From positions 336,380-400,379 of the forward strand of contig JAAEAF010002760.1 in assembly GCA_011037195.1 (NCBI GenBank): a stretch of DNA of 64,000 bases, written 5' to 3'. Shown here piece by piece: positions 1-10,777 of this stretch; the first letter of the stretch is position 1; every line of letters begins with the position of its first letter. The stretch is from Triatoma infestans. Lineage: Eukaryota; Arthropoda; Insecta; Hemiptera; Reduviidae. The notes under the pieces are model-generated. The model saw nothing but the letters and a program-made list of their open reading frames with translations. It searched no databases and was not told the origin of the DNA. Made by a program: the position numbers and the translations under genes.

Positions 1-384
1 CCCATTTAAGGGGGGGAAAATGGGAAAATGTTTTCCTGGGAAAGCATTTTAATTTTGTTTTTTACAAAGGTGGAAAACTGCGCTGAGGTCTTATTAAGTA
101 TCAAAGACTTTTGATTGAAAGAATTATTATGGAAACTTAAGGGAGTGCTTTCTGGCATATTCAATTTCCTCTTGAAATCTTAACCTAATGCAAATTCTTC
201 TATTAAGTCACCAAAAATCCAGCAGTGTGCGTACTTTTTACTATGGCATGACACAGGGCAGCATTCCAGGCACTTACATTGAATTTATGTTATACTGAGA
301 TGTTTCCCGTTCTCACCAAGACCAATATCCTTTCAGTTGCTCCATTCCATAACTATATCATATTCTCTAAACTTTTCCACTAAT

Positions 385-560
385 ATCTGTCGAAGTATGA
401 AAATTTTTGTGTTTCAGACCGGTTTTGGTTTTTTCTATCCATCGCTACAGTAAGGCGATTAAGTTCGTGTAGAGAGTTGGCTTCAATTTTATGTTTTTGA
501 CACACACATCAGCTTGTTGATTCCGGCCAGAAACCATGAAATAAGCATGCTACGATGGAT
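385..560. repeat. Degraded B2 foldback copy
   Basis: The B2 motif reads on the minus strand around 413-450: palindrome ACCGGT, then a decayed stem II. At about 522-560 the other arm restarts in plus orientation, matching the outer arm of the well preserved B2 copy at 28.3-28.9 kb. The second motif copy has been lost, so only an asymmetric remnant remains. No protein is encoded. Confidence 0.6.
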
Positions 561-723
561 CAAATTCCAAATGTTATCCAGGCATTTCGAAGATTCAACT
601 ATCATTCTCTAATCTCACTTTCAATTTTTAGTATCTCGGCTTACAAATGGAAAATAATAATCAACCATAGCAAATTTATGATTATTGTTTTTACTATAAA
701 AGAATTTGTTGATCGTTTGATGA

Positions 724-963
724 ATTATGTTATGAAGAAATTTGGGTTGAGGATCAGTCAAGAAAAACTATTCATTTATGCCAACATTTCGACAGAGTTT
801 CCTCCTGTCTTCAACAAGGCTTTCAAAGACAGTAAAAAATTCTTTCTTTATATCTTCATATTAAAGCCTTGATAAAGACAGGAAACTCTGTCGAAACGTT
901 GGCATAATTGAATGTTTTTTTTTTTTCTTGACCTATCCTCACCAAATTTATTCATAACATAGT
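724..963. repeat. B3 foldback (inverted repeat with hammerhead-like arms)
   Basis: Two arms of about 115 bases face each other around position 840. Each arm carries the phrase TCGAAACGTTGGC or its complement and ends near GTTATGAA/TTCATAAC. The right-arm motif (866-903, plus) has stem I GCC/GGC, core UUGAUAA, stem II GACAG/CUGUC and GAAAC. The same family recurs at 27.0 and 63.2 kb. The left arm is slightly decayed. It is probably a non-autonomous mobile repeat. Confidence 0.8.
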
Positions 964-1029
964 TTTTTTCTACTCTCAATGAAAAAGTTAAACTGCTTTG
1001 GGCTACTTTTACAATATCCCCCCCCCCCA

Positions 1030-1790
1030 TTTACAGACCATGTTTCGTTAGCTCAGACTTTGATTAGACAAGCGACTGAATGGGAGCTCACATACTAATT
1101 CAAACGAACTTCCTTTAATCAGTGAATCAAAACATTAGCCAGACTTATCGACACTTGCTCTAAACTCTATATATAGAAAAAAAAATGACTTTATATCGAA
1201 CTGCTGCCATTAATTTGGAAATCAAAAGCCAGAAATTCATGAAACTATGAAATATATCAGCCTAATTGTACTCAATTTTTCCAGCCTAAAATTCAGTGTC
1301 ACCAAAATCCAAAACAAATTAGAATAACCTCCATTGAACAGAGGAGAGTTTGTAGAACAACCCCCATATTATAGATTCCTCGAAAGATTTTCTCTCCCTC
1401 CTGATTCCCTTGATCATATCTCTCTTTTCAAACTCCAATTAATGCTCCAAGCGTCATTAATCCTCATAGAATAATATACTGCATCATATCCAGTATTAAT
1501 TCTTTTGTTATTTTTGTAACATTATTTTTCCTATTGCTGTACAGTTGTAAAAGTTAAATAATGAAAGATATTCAAGAAAAACTGAAAATCACAATAACTT
1601 TTTTATGTACTGCATGATCCATAATTTTATGCAAATTTGGAATTTTCACTTGCATAAACGTTTAGTTGCATGATCTATTACTTATTATATAGGCGGAGGA
1701 AGCTTTTACAGTACTCAGGGGTAACCCTCCATAACCCCCCAAAAATCAAAGTTACTCATAAAATTGTTTCAAATATAAGTGTTTAACTTT
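1030..1790. other. No recognisable feature
   Basis: AT-rich sequence with short A/T runs and a C run at its left edge. Stops are frequent in every frame. I see no gene, no clear repeat boundary and no RNA gene. Confidence 0.6.
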
Positions 1791-1794
1791 ATTA

Positions 1795-1890
1795 TCTGCA
1801 CGGTTTTATCATGATATCTTGACAATAGGTGAACGCCCAAAACCGGTAGATAACCAAAAAATGAAGTAGCCTAAACACGAAAAACATCGC
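1795..1890 (+). repeat. Decayed B1 arm
   Basis: It shares the B1 phrases GAACGCCC and ACCGGT followed by a match to the arm continuing toward AATGAAGTAGCC. Core positions are mutated (GAAA reads AAAA, CUGAAGA is lost). There is no partner arm nearby. Confidence 0.5.
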
Positions 1891-3050
1891 TTGCCGAATG
1901 CAACCGCGTTGTTCAACTTTCAAATGTGTGGTAATATGTACAAAAATTTGAAAGGAAAATTGTTGCAATTGTTTCCGAGAAAAACTAATAACTGAAAACA
2001 AATTAGGGTCTTCTGGTTGAAGGATATTGGACAGAATCTTCATATAGCATAGTTCTTGTGTTTCTAAAAGAGAAATTAAAAGTTTAATTTTCATATTTGA
2101 ATAGTGTTGTCCCCAAAACACTTCTTTTTTTTTTTCAATAATCAGCAGATTTCAAAATAAATAATTCCCATGAGATTCAAAATTCAAAAATCTAACAGAA
2201 TTGCACTACTTTCTCTGATTACATTAAGAGAAAATAAAAGATCAATTTCCAATCAGATTCTTAGAACTTCAAAACAAATTTTCCGGACTGAGATAATTTT
2301 AAAATCAGAGATTTTCGCAATAGCTCCTTCAAAGTGTATATTAAATAAAACGATGTTGTGGATGTTTTATCAATTTTTACTTAAACGTATTGATAGACTT
2401 CTAAATCATAAAAATAATATAATTTTTTTCATTTAAAAAAAAAATTTACCAATACTTTTCTTTTCCTAATGTGTCAAGATTACAAAATTTAATCATAATT
2501 AATGACTCCTCAAAATATGAAAGAACTTTCAAACTGCTTAAACTACGAATGTAAGAATGATCCTTTTGTATGTTGTTGGAGAAGAATCAAACGAAGATGA
2601 ATGATGACTCTGGGTGACCTCTACCTGTTTCAAACAATAAAACTGGTGGGTGCTAATGTAAATATATTTTCTAAAGTAATTAAAAATTCAATGTACTCCT
2701 TCTCAAAAAAAAAAATGCATTGAAGAAAAAAAAAAAATCATTGAAGGACTACTCAGTTATTATGCAACTGTTCTATTTTATGAATTACGTTACATTCAAC
2801 CCACTTTTCGAGAATATCAAGTCCCCGACTAACAAGTTTATAATCACTGTTAATTTTTTATAAGCGAAATTCACTATTCAAATATGAAATGACAAGAAAT
2901 TATTATTATTATTTATTATTTTCAAGATAATATTCTTTTTAAAGAAATATTATATATATATATATATATTTTTGTTAACAAAATTTAAAAAAATTATGTT
3001 TTGTTCTGTATGATGAAAACTCTGTGGCAGAATTTGATTTTTATTTCTGT
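1891..3050. other. No recognisable gene; AT-rich with small microsatellite
   Basis: It contains several poly-A/T runs and an (AT)n tract at about 2950-2970. Short open frames here look like chance openings in AT-rich DNA, and I recognise no family. Confidence 0.6.
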
Positions 3051-3990
3051 GCTTCTTCAAGAAGTGTATTGAGCCTTTTTTTTTTTAGCAATGCCTTATG
3101 TCATAGTTGCCATTCCGCAATTCGACGTCTAGCAGCTCAATATATCTTTGCTCTTGCTGAGAGCTCATCATTAGTTGGTGTATTTAAATCAGCAAGGGCC
3201 TCGCACTCGAAGAAGTGATCTCCAGGCATGTGCCTGGCCCCGCAGAGAACACAATCCAGATTATCGACTAACTCAATTTTATATAAATCTGCTTCTAGGT
3301 AGTCATGTCCGGTTATTAATCGGAAGCAGGCCACTGCTTCGCTTCGTAGCAGATTATTTGGCAACACGCTCTGACGGAGGATCACCCAACGCTTGCCCTC
3401 TCATTGTATCTCACGTAATTCTGCCGTTTTCTTTTTCACAGTTGCCCGGAGAAGTCGCTTAGCTGTTTCAGATGATATGGGTCCCTGCCGCTGACTTGGC
3501 TAGTCTGTCCGCTTACTGGTTTCTCTTTATGACGCAATGGCTAGGGATCCACTGTAAAACTGCTTCTACTCCCTTCTCGATTATGGAGTAGGGACTATTT
3601 TATAACGTCGTACGATTCGGTTCTCTGCTCAGGTAGTTAATGCCTTTATCGCCGTCTGCGAGTCAATAAATAAGACTACCTTGTTTTACTGATCTTTACT
3701 TTGTGAACTGTTCTAACTTGCCCATTGAAATTGAAGGCAACCCTTCCTACCGGTTCAGCCAAACTAAAAGCTGAGAAATAGACTCACGCGGCCGCGTTAG
3801 AGACAGCATCCAATGCTGATCCAACCGAATAAATATGCATCCAAATATTTTCGGGGTACCTTTTAGAAATGGTTTTTAAGGCTAGAGTCTTTAATTCGTA
3901 TTGAGATCGAAAGATTTTCAAAATTAAAATTTCGTCCTTAATACCTACATTGTTGAGGCAATTCAGATACCTTCTTAGTTAGTTACCCGA
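3050..3990 (-). pseudogene. LINE remnant: RNase H domain plus C-terminal Cys-His motif
   Basis: Read on the minus strand, this is the 3' part of a non-LTR retrotransposon polyprotein that would copy the element's RNA. Phrases of an RNase H domain appear in order: IYSVGSA (about 3838-3815), DSQTAIKAL (about 3665-3633), LQWIPSHC (about 3560-3535) and ADRLAKSA (about 3515-3485). An 82-residue frame (3385-3137) follows with a LITGH motif and a C-x2-C-x8-H-x3-C arrangement at residues 45, 48, 57 and 61. The first catalytic aspartate, normally in a TDGS-like motif, is V here. Phrases lie in different frames with stops between, so it is dead. The region is less AT-rich than its flanks. The clade (Jockey, I or R1-like) is uncertain. 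Confidence 0.82.
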
Positions 3991-3999
3991 CACTTTCGT

Positions 4000-5335
4000 C
4001 AATGAGTTGCCGTCAAGAGGCCCTCGTATTCTCCCACTCTGTGGGTAGAAGCCCTCTCCCAGCCATCTCCTCCTCAATCTCCGCCACCCAGGCAAATGGC
4101 AATCGACTCCTTTTTCTCTTCTTCGCGTTAGGAATCAACTGCCTATTCCGCTCTGGTTACTTACTCGAAGGCATACAGCGTAGATGTCCATAACAACTTA
4201 ATTTTTTTTCTTATTACGCTTATTCTTTATCTTTTTCTTTTAGAATAACTTCATTTCTAATTCTTATCAGTTAATCGTTTTTTGTTTCACTTCCTTCAAA
4301 AAACATTTCATCCACCCTCATCCTTGAATATACCTTCTTAGACAGAATGTAGAATTCAGAAATAGAATGTGCAATTCAAAATAACTTACACGTTTTCTGA
4401 GAATCATTGAAACAAAAGTGTAGTACTTTAAATATTCTATAAAGTCAGATGAAATAACTTTATCGAAGTATTATACACTTGTGACGTTCAGGATCTTTTT
4501 GAAAAGATGTACGTACGCGTTCAGCTCGTAGACATTACAAATAAAAATAGTTTGTATGGGAAAAAAATTCAGGCAAGTCATTAAAGCACTCTGGGATTAT
4601 TATATTATGTATTAAGTAGTTAGGCGATTAGAAGAATTGACATTGAGTAACCAGGTCAAGTTCTATGCTGTATATATTGAAACATTAAATTGATTTTAAA
4701 TTGACTTAAAGATAATAATTGATGATTTTTAAACTGACAGAAAAAAAAAAAATGTAATAAGATAAAATATTATTAAATTCCTAAATTAAATAAGAAAACA
4801 ATCAATTTTAAAAAAGTTAAATTTAAAAAATTCGAAATATCTTCTTTGAAAATTATTTCCATCATGAAAACTTATCTAACCGAAATTTGTAATATAAACC
4901 TAATTATTGTAATGGAGGAAGGAAAAAAAAAAAATAGAAAATCAAAAAATTGGTTAAAAAAGATGCGGTAAGAAGTAGAAATGAGAAAACTAAATGATTC
5001 CATACAATTCGTGACTTCCCTGTGTTTGGTAATACAGAGACACCGTTTAGCAGAAATATTAGGTGAGATCGCAATATATCAAAACTGGGTGCGGCTATCA
5101 CGCATTTTGGATGAAATTATCTTCTTTTTTTTTATTTTACACAGATAAATAAATATATATTATTGTGTAATGTATTAAAAAAAGCTTTACTTTAAAAAAG
5201 TGTTTTTTTCCGTTAAAAATAATTATTTATTATGAATTTTATTTGTTTACAATGTAATAATCTTTAAGAGATTAAGTGACATTATTTTTAACTTTCATTT
5301 TTATAAACTGCTCCTTTTTATCAATTCTAAATTTG
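4000..5335. other. No recognisable gene
   Basis: The first 200 bases may still belong to the minus-strand LINE, since the composition is similarly mixed, but I could not align a motif. The remainder is AT-rich with poly-A/T runs. Confidence 0.5.
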
Positions 5336-5340
5336 TACTT

Positions 5341-5500
5341 TCTCTTACTTCCTTGTAAGAAAGAGGAAGTATTACGATCGTGTGAAATTTTAGAAATTGA
5401 GTTTCACCGGAAATATACATTTCGATATATCCTGAGTCTGAAAAAAATGGTTTTTAGAAAATTGTGTGAGTGTATGAAACTCCCTGAAGAAGGTACATTA
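5341..5500 (+). repeat. CCGGAA element, 5' fragment
   Basis: It begins with the family's 5' terminus (TTTCTCTTACTTCC followed by GAGGAAGTATT) and continues through the phrases CACCGGAAATATA and CCTGAGTC. The copy stops where the 94-bp satellite begins. Compare the complete copy at 47.4 kb. Confidence 0.75.
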
Positions 5501-5545
5501 AAGGCGTACGATAGAAATTTACATCAAGATCAAACAATAATTACG
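5496..5545 (-). repeat. Inverted partial unit of the 94-bp satellite
   Basis: Phrases ACATTAAAGGCGTA and ACATCAAGATCAAAC are the reverse complement of parts of the adjacent satellite unit, so the array is preceded by a partial unit in opposite orientation. Confidence 0.7.
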
Positions 5546-5553
5546 CGGAGACG

Positions 5554-6160
5554 GCTGTGATACTTCGCTGCCGACTTCATTTTTTTCTTTGATCTTGATG
5601 TCAAAAGTTTTATTTGCATCGACATATTCTACGCCTTTAATGTGTACGGTTGTGGTTCTTCGCTGCCGGCTTCATTTTTTCTTTGATCTTGATGGCAAAA
5701 GTTTTATTTGCATCGACATATTCTACGCCTTTAATGTTTACGGTTGTGGTTCTTCGCTGCCGGCTTCATTTTTTGTTTGATCTTGATGTCAAAAGTTTTA
5801 TTTGCATCGACTTATTCTACGCCTTTAATGTTTACGGTTGTGGTTCTTCGCTGCCGGCTTCATTTTTTCTTTGATCTTGATGGCAAAAGTTTTATTTGCA
5901 TCGACATATTCTACGCCTTTAATGTTTACGGTTGTGGTTCTTCGCTGCCGGCTTCATTTTTTGTTTGATCTTGATGTCAAAAGTTTTATTTGCATCGACT
6001 TATTCTACGCCTTTAATGTTTACGGTCGTGATACTCTGCTGCCGGCTTCATTTTTTGTTTGATCTTGATGTCAGAAGTTTTATTTGCCTCGACGTATTCT
6101 ACGCCTTTAATGTTTACGATTGTGATTCTTCATTTTTCTGCGGGCTTCATTTTTTTTTTT
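5554..6160 (+). repeat. 94-bp tandem satellite, about 6.5 copies, with dimeric pattern
   Basis: Units start near 5554, 5649, 5743, 5837, 5931, 6025 and 6119. The first unit is 95 bases, the rest 94, and the last is partial. Units starting at 5649 and 5837 share three diagnostic bases (CTTTG, GATGGC, GACATA). Units at 5743 and 5931 share the alternatives (GTTTG, GATGTC, GACTTA). The array therefore has an A-B-A-B pattern of 188 bp, with more diverged units at both ends. Open frames across it arise from the low stop content of the unit and shift frame each unit, so coding is unlikely. Confidence 0.92.
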
Positions 6161-6354
6161 TTTAAAGATTTATAAGCTTACAGCAAAGAAAAAACAATTT
6201 TCGCTTATAATTATCCTCTAATGTTGCCAATACGCCTTTTGTATTCCTGCTCTACTAAGTGCCTGTTTGTCGTGTTTCTTATACATTCGCTTATTATCCT
6301 TTAATCGTTTGCTGTATGTCTATTGTATTTCCGTTCTGCTAACTGCCTGTGAGA

Positions 6355-6812
6355 GCCGCAAGGGGTATCTGTTACATGCAGTTACTTGGGGAGTAGCGAC
6401 CCGACGGGTTACCACAGCTTAGTACTCCATGCCCTAGGTCAGAACAGTACACAATACACTTAAACTACATACATTCTACACTTTACAGACAAGGATAAAC
6501 ACACTACACAACCTAGGGTCGCTTTCCCTAGTTAATTGGCGAAAGCCTAAGGAGAAGGAAGGGATTAGCTCAGTGGTAGCGCGCTGGACTAGCTACTCGG
6601 AGGTTCCGGGTTCGAATCCAACATACTGCCCTTAGATTTTTTCTCCCAGGAACTTGTGCGGCTCACTGTCCGGTGATGGGCAGTATTGTCTAGTCTATAG
6701 CCAAAGATCACTGCTTGGAGGGCGGCTATGCATTGGAGAAGGCTCCGGGGGGGCACAATAGTTCTTTGAGTTCGCAGTGCAATAATCCCGTAGAACAATC
6801 TACAATCTACAA
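6355..6812 (+). mobile_element. SINE-A, long copy with 5' leader
   Basis: It contains a tRNA-like Pol III promoter: A box TTAGCTCAGTGG (6567-6578) and B box GGGTTCGAATCC (6608-6619). The body and tail continue to a GCAGTGCAATAAT-type end and AACAATCTAC. About 210 bases before the A box also match the copies at 49.5 kb (plus) and 37.7-38.1 kb (minus), so the unit has a leader upstream of its tRNA-like head. The acceptor and anticodon stems do not pair well enough for a functional tRNA. Confidence 0.85.
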
Positions 6813-8260
6813 CTGCCTGTGAGTCTTGCTTCTTTTCCATTAAACGTTGTCTGTAAATCTTTTTAATTTCTGCTCTAGTGAGGGCAGAAATGTTTATTCG
6901 GCATTTTTATAAATTTTCAAATTTTTTTGAAACAAAGTAATTTCTTTTTTTTTTTTTTTAATTGCAACAGCTACGGCTTTGCCACTTCCATAGAAACAAG
7001 CAAAACTGAATGATTAAATAAAAAATAATTATCACCAGACTTGGTAACCCGTTTTTGATAACGCTTTCTCCGATAAAGTGTTACCCAATATATCAAAGTG
7101 AAAGACGTAAATTCTACGTCAAAAAAAAAGTTATAAAATGAAAATCTGGGGGGGGGGCAGTTGCACAATCACGAAGTATTTATTCTTCAATATTGTATAT
7201 AAAAACAGCAATTTAAATAAAAATTTTTGATTTTAATCAGTAAGATATAATATATGTATGTTTGATTTAATTATTAATATTTTTTTTTTTTCCTAGAATT
7301 ATACAAAACTTCATTTCTTTTATCTCGTCGTATTTATCGATGACTTTGAAATCGAAGTGACAACAAATTTAAATAAATAACGATGTCCTTGGTTGAATTC
7401 CTCTCACAAAAAAAAATAAATTCCCTGATTGTTTGTAATGTCTAGTTGCTCTACATTTAAAGAAGGTTTAAAAATTTTATAATTAATAATTTATATTAAA
7501 TAAATAAATAATGTCAAAACATTAACCTTTTAGAAATTGTAATTTTTTTTTTTTTTTTATTTGATTACAAGAGAATTAATTATTATAAAATTATAATAAA
7601 AAAAATAGGATGACATATAGAATACGCTTTTAAAGCAGCGTAAGATTTTTCTAAAATAAAATTATTATCATTGGACCATGTCGGTAACTTTGAAGTAATG
7701 TCATTAGTGTGGTGCTAGTTAACAACTACCGGGACATATGTGTGATTGGATTTATAACACTGATGTGTTCACAAAAAGTGCCTTGAATCTTTTTTTTTTT
7801 CTTTTAATTTTTTTTTTTTTTTGTGCCAAGGTTAATGATATATTATAGCAATGATTTATAATCCCTTCGGCTTATCTTTTTTCTTGGTATAATTTTTCAC
7901 CAAAAAATTTTAATTAAGAAAAAATGTTCGAAAGTATTTTTTTTGTTTTTTTGGGGGGAAGGGGGGACGTATAATGAAAAACAAAATCATTTTTTGAGAT
8001 AATGGTTTTAATTTAAAAGCTTCCTTTGAAAAAAATGTAAAAACAAAAACAAAAAAATTTAAAAAAAAAGAAAACAAAAAGGCATTGCAACTAAACAAAC
8101 CACTTTTAATCATCTCTTTTAAGTGAACTTTGTGAATATTACACAATTATTAATTAGTAAAGAAATTAAAAAATATTTTTATTTTAATTCGATCATGCGA
8201 TTGTTTTTTTTATTTATTTTTTTTTATTTTTTTTTTTAATTAAACATTCATTAGTAAAAT
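6813..8260. other. No recognisable gene; homopolymer-rich
   Basis: Contains many A/T runs of 9-15 bases and a G run near 7148. Open frames here are short and low-complexity. Confidence 0.6.
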
Positions 8261-8261
8261 T

Positions 8262-8545
8262 ATCAGAGACACTTTCCGTGGTAGCCTGGCTTCATTTTGT
8301 GGCCATCGACCGGTTTTGGGCGTTTGCGAATCTTCAGGATGCATTTTGTCAGACAGTGTGATAACACAGAATTGCACAGAGCAAAAATTTGCTCTGTGTT
8401 TTCTGTCTGAATTTGTTCTATGCAAGTCTGTATTATCACACTGTTTGACAAACGCATCCTGAAGATGGACGAACGCCCGAACCCGTTTCGATGACCACAA
8501 AATGAAGCACAGGCTACCATGGAAAATGTCTCTGATGCTTTACAA
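8262..8545. repeat. B1 foldback (inverted repeat with hammerhead-like arms)
   Basis: Arms of about 140 bases meet near 8390-8400. Both contain TTGCTCTGTG, CAAACGCATCCTGAAGAT-type sequence, and an outer end matching AGCATCAGAGACATTTTCC. The right-arm motif (8455 onward, plus) has stem I CATC/GATG and core CTGAAGA but GAAC instead of GAAA. The left arm (8304-8341, minus) has AAAA instead of GAAA. Both motifs are therefore damaged. Confidence 0.85.
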
Positions 8546-8871
8546 CTCTACGGAACCAATCACCACAATAATTAGTAAAATTAATTGAACAATTCATTTG
8601 AAAATCAAAAATTTGATGTTTTTCGCCCGAAAATGTTAATAAAATAAAAATAAAAAAAAATCTGAAACATCCATTCAGAAAAGAGGGGACTTTCAATAAA
8701 ACGCTACTGTGATATGAAGCTCTTCCAGTACTGGATCTGTTGGCGATATCAAAGAAAATCTCTAGATTTGTGATTTTGTTTATGATTTTTCGATTTTGTT
8801 GGGGAAAACTTCCACTTATTTATTATTTTTCTGGTGAAAAATATATTTTTAGCGGAAAATTTTATAAATTT

Positions 8872-9062
8872 TCCTATGGATCCTCTCTTTGGATCCTATT
8901 ACATCCTTTACACTGAAATGTTAATAGTATGGTAGAGTGGTAAAGGGTGTGGTAAAATGACACATTGTGACTGGTGCGTGAACTCTGTTGCATATCTTTT
9001 TCTCGTCCATCAGTTTCTCCCACTCTAGTCCGAGAGAGCGGCCCTGTCATTTTTGTCCTCCA
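8872..9062 (+). mobile_element. LTR fragment(s), gypsy-type family
   Basis: An LTR 3' end (GGATCCTATTACA, to 8909) is followed by a second LTR interior matching those at 55.0 kb and, in reverse, 13.7-13.9 kb. Shared phrases are ATGGTAGAGTGGTAAAGGG and CTCCCACTCTAGTC. No open frame belongs to it. Confidence 0.6.
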
Positions 9063-9260
9063 GGCGAGAATTATCCTTCTATCAATTTCCTTTTTAGATC
9101 TATCTTGGAAACATACAGTCTAACCTAAATACATGATTTCGTTTGCCCAGGATAATGGCACACTATTGACTTTAATCTCTATAGATTATTTGGGTATACT
9201 TGACGCGAAACGTTGTATGGATTTAGGGGCTTCTTTATTCTTGTTATATCCATATACTTT
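9063..9260 (-). pseudogene. Possible LINE reverse-transcriptase fragment
   Basis: One minus-strand frame reads a phrase like EIMYLG, a stop, then RSKKEIDRRIILAW. This resembles the region of non-LTR reverse transcriptases where a YLG motif precedes an E-I-x-x-R-I-x-x-A helix. Only about 45 codons are recognisable and there is at least one stop. The LTR fragment abuts it. The call rests on family knowledge and short matches. Confidence 0.45.
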
Positions 9261-10210
9261 TGTAAAGTTAACTGATAACACAGACTAAATACGAAGTAAT
9301 AGTGTTAAATATGTTGGCCCTGTTTTTTAGGAACAAACACTTGAAGACATTTAATATTGATGAAATTTCAAATACAATACTTGAAATATTGGTTGCATCA
9401 AATAATCCTTTGCATTGTTGTCTCACTCAGACAGCCGCATCCGGCATAACTGGTTTATAACGCAAATTATAAACAATGAAAAAAATAAATAAATAAAATA
9501 AATTTAGAAGAAAAGTTGTTCGGTAAAAATTGAACTAAATATAAATTAACAAGAAAGAAAGAATAAGTGGAACTATAAAAATTATCATATCAAAATAATA
9601 ATAATTTGTTATGTTTAAAGAAAGAGGTTTTTTTTTTCTGTCTTTGTTTTCGTAAATAGGTTATTTTACATGTAATAATATAAAATGGGAAAAACATTTA
9701 TCTAAAAAGGTGTAAGTCAGATAGTGTAGTAACACCTGTTATAACGAAGTAGTAAAACACAAAATAATACATATATGTATGTAGTAAGCATAGTAAAACT
9801 AGAGTAGGAGGCGACTTGGAAACTTGTGGTCACCTTCTTGTATTACATTATCAATACACACTGGTCACTTGGAGATTTATAATATACCTACTGTTAACAT
9901 AAATATTACCACTTTACTAACCCGTTTACAAATTTTAATAGATGCAAATAGTGTATATTTATCCATAGAAATAAGTTGTATAAAAAAAATATATTCAATA
10001 ATATTCCAAAACTTGTCGTAGTAAAACTAATAATTGCAAACTAAAGCTAATGTATAAGGAAAATATTTCAGTGCATACATGATTGATATTTTGGTGCGTA
10101 TATCTTGGCATCATCTAACGTATTCAGATTATTAGGCTGGGAGGTGAAGTTTTATGTTCTTTCTCTTATTAATCCAAAATTCTAAGATTGTATCTTGAAT
10201 GGATAGTATA
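9261..10210. other. No recognisable feature
   Basis: AT-rich sequence with no recognisable gene. The 65-codon plus-strand opening near 9824 has no recognisable motif. Confidence 0.55.
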
Positions 10211-10214
10211 CGTA

Positions 10215-10330
10215 TGTTACTAGAAAACATCAGACATTGTTCCCTGTGGTTTTTGCAGCTTCATTTTATGATGACCGGTTTTGGATGTTCGCTCATCTTC
10301 AGAGCATGTCTTTTTACAAAACAATACTCG
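10215..10330 (-). repeat. Diverged B1 arm
   Basis: It carries GATGACCGGTTTTGGATGTTCGC-like B1 arm sequence in minus orientation followed by ATCTTCAGAGCATG. Core CUGAAGA is kept but GAAA reads AAAA and stem II is damaged. There is no second arm. Confidence 0.55.
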
Positions 10331-10383
10331 TTATAGTATAAATTTAGTGTAACAGTAATTTCTATTTGTCTTCTGACTTAGGC

Positions 10384-10777
10384 TTATTCCGCCATAAAGA
10401 ATTCTAGTAAAATTATTATCTCATGAAAACCCATTATTCTACGCACACTTCCTACAAATCCTCCTAGATCCGGTGGTCTCATATACAACTGCCCGGAAGT
10501 TGTCTTCTTGGGCTGACTGCCATGTTGCCATAATGTCCCACACATTGCCATAATTCCCATAATGGCTACAGATAGTGGGTGGCCGTCTGTGTATGCTTGC
10601 AATGCTATAAATAATGCTCTGTTTGGGCAATCCATCACAGCAGACGTTGTGGGGAACTTCATGCAATCGGCATCAGCCGATTCAATGCTGCTGTTCTCTT
10701 CTTATAACGCACCTTTGTCGAGTATTTATTCACTTTCTATTCTAAACGGCACTGACGAAATAAGCTTGAGAACCTGA
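10384..10777. other. Unrecognised mid-GC segment with opposing open frames
   Basis: About 400 bases of higher GC than the surroundings hold minus-strand openings of 92 codons (10662-10384) and 75 codons (10666-10439) and a plus-strand opening of 71 codons. The 92-codon minus frame contains TDGHPLSVAIMG, but I cannot place it in a family. It could be a decayed transposon coding region or an exon-sized relic. No splice-site case was made. Confidence 0.3.

Noticed and set aside
5589..6165. Open frames of 63-77 codons across the satellite as a repetitive protein
   Set aside because: The 94-base unit is not a multiple of three, each frame ends within about 225 bases, and the openings follow simply from few stops in the unit.
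6564..6640. Functional tRNA gene
   Set aside because: A and B boxes are good, but the acceptor and anticodon stems do not pair and the sequence recurs as part of a dispersed unit, so it is a SINE head.
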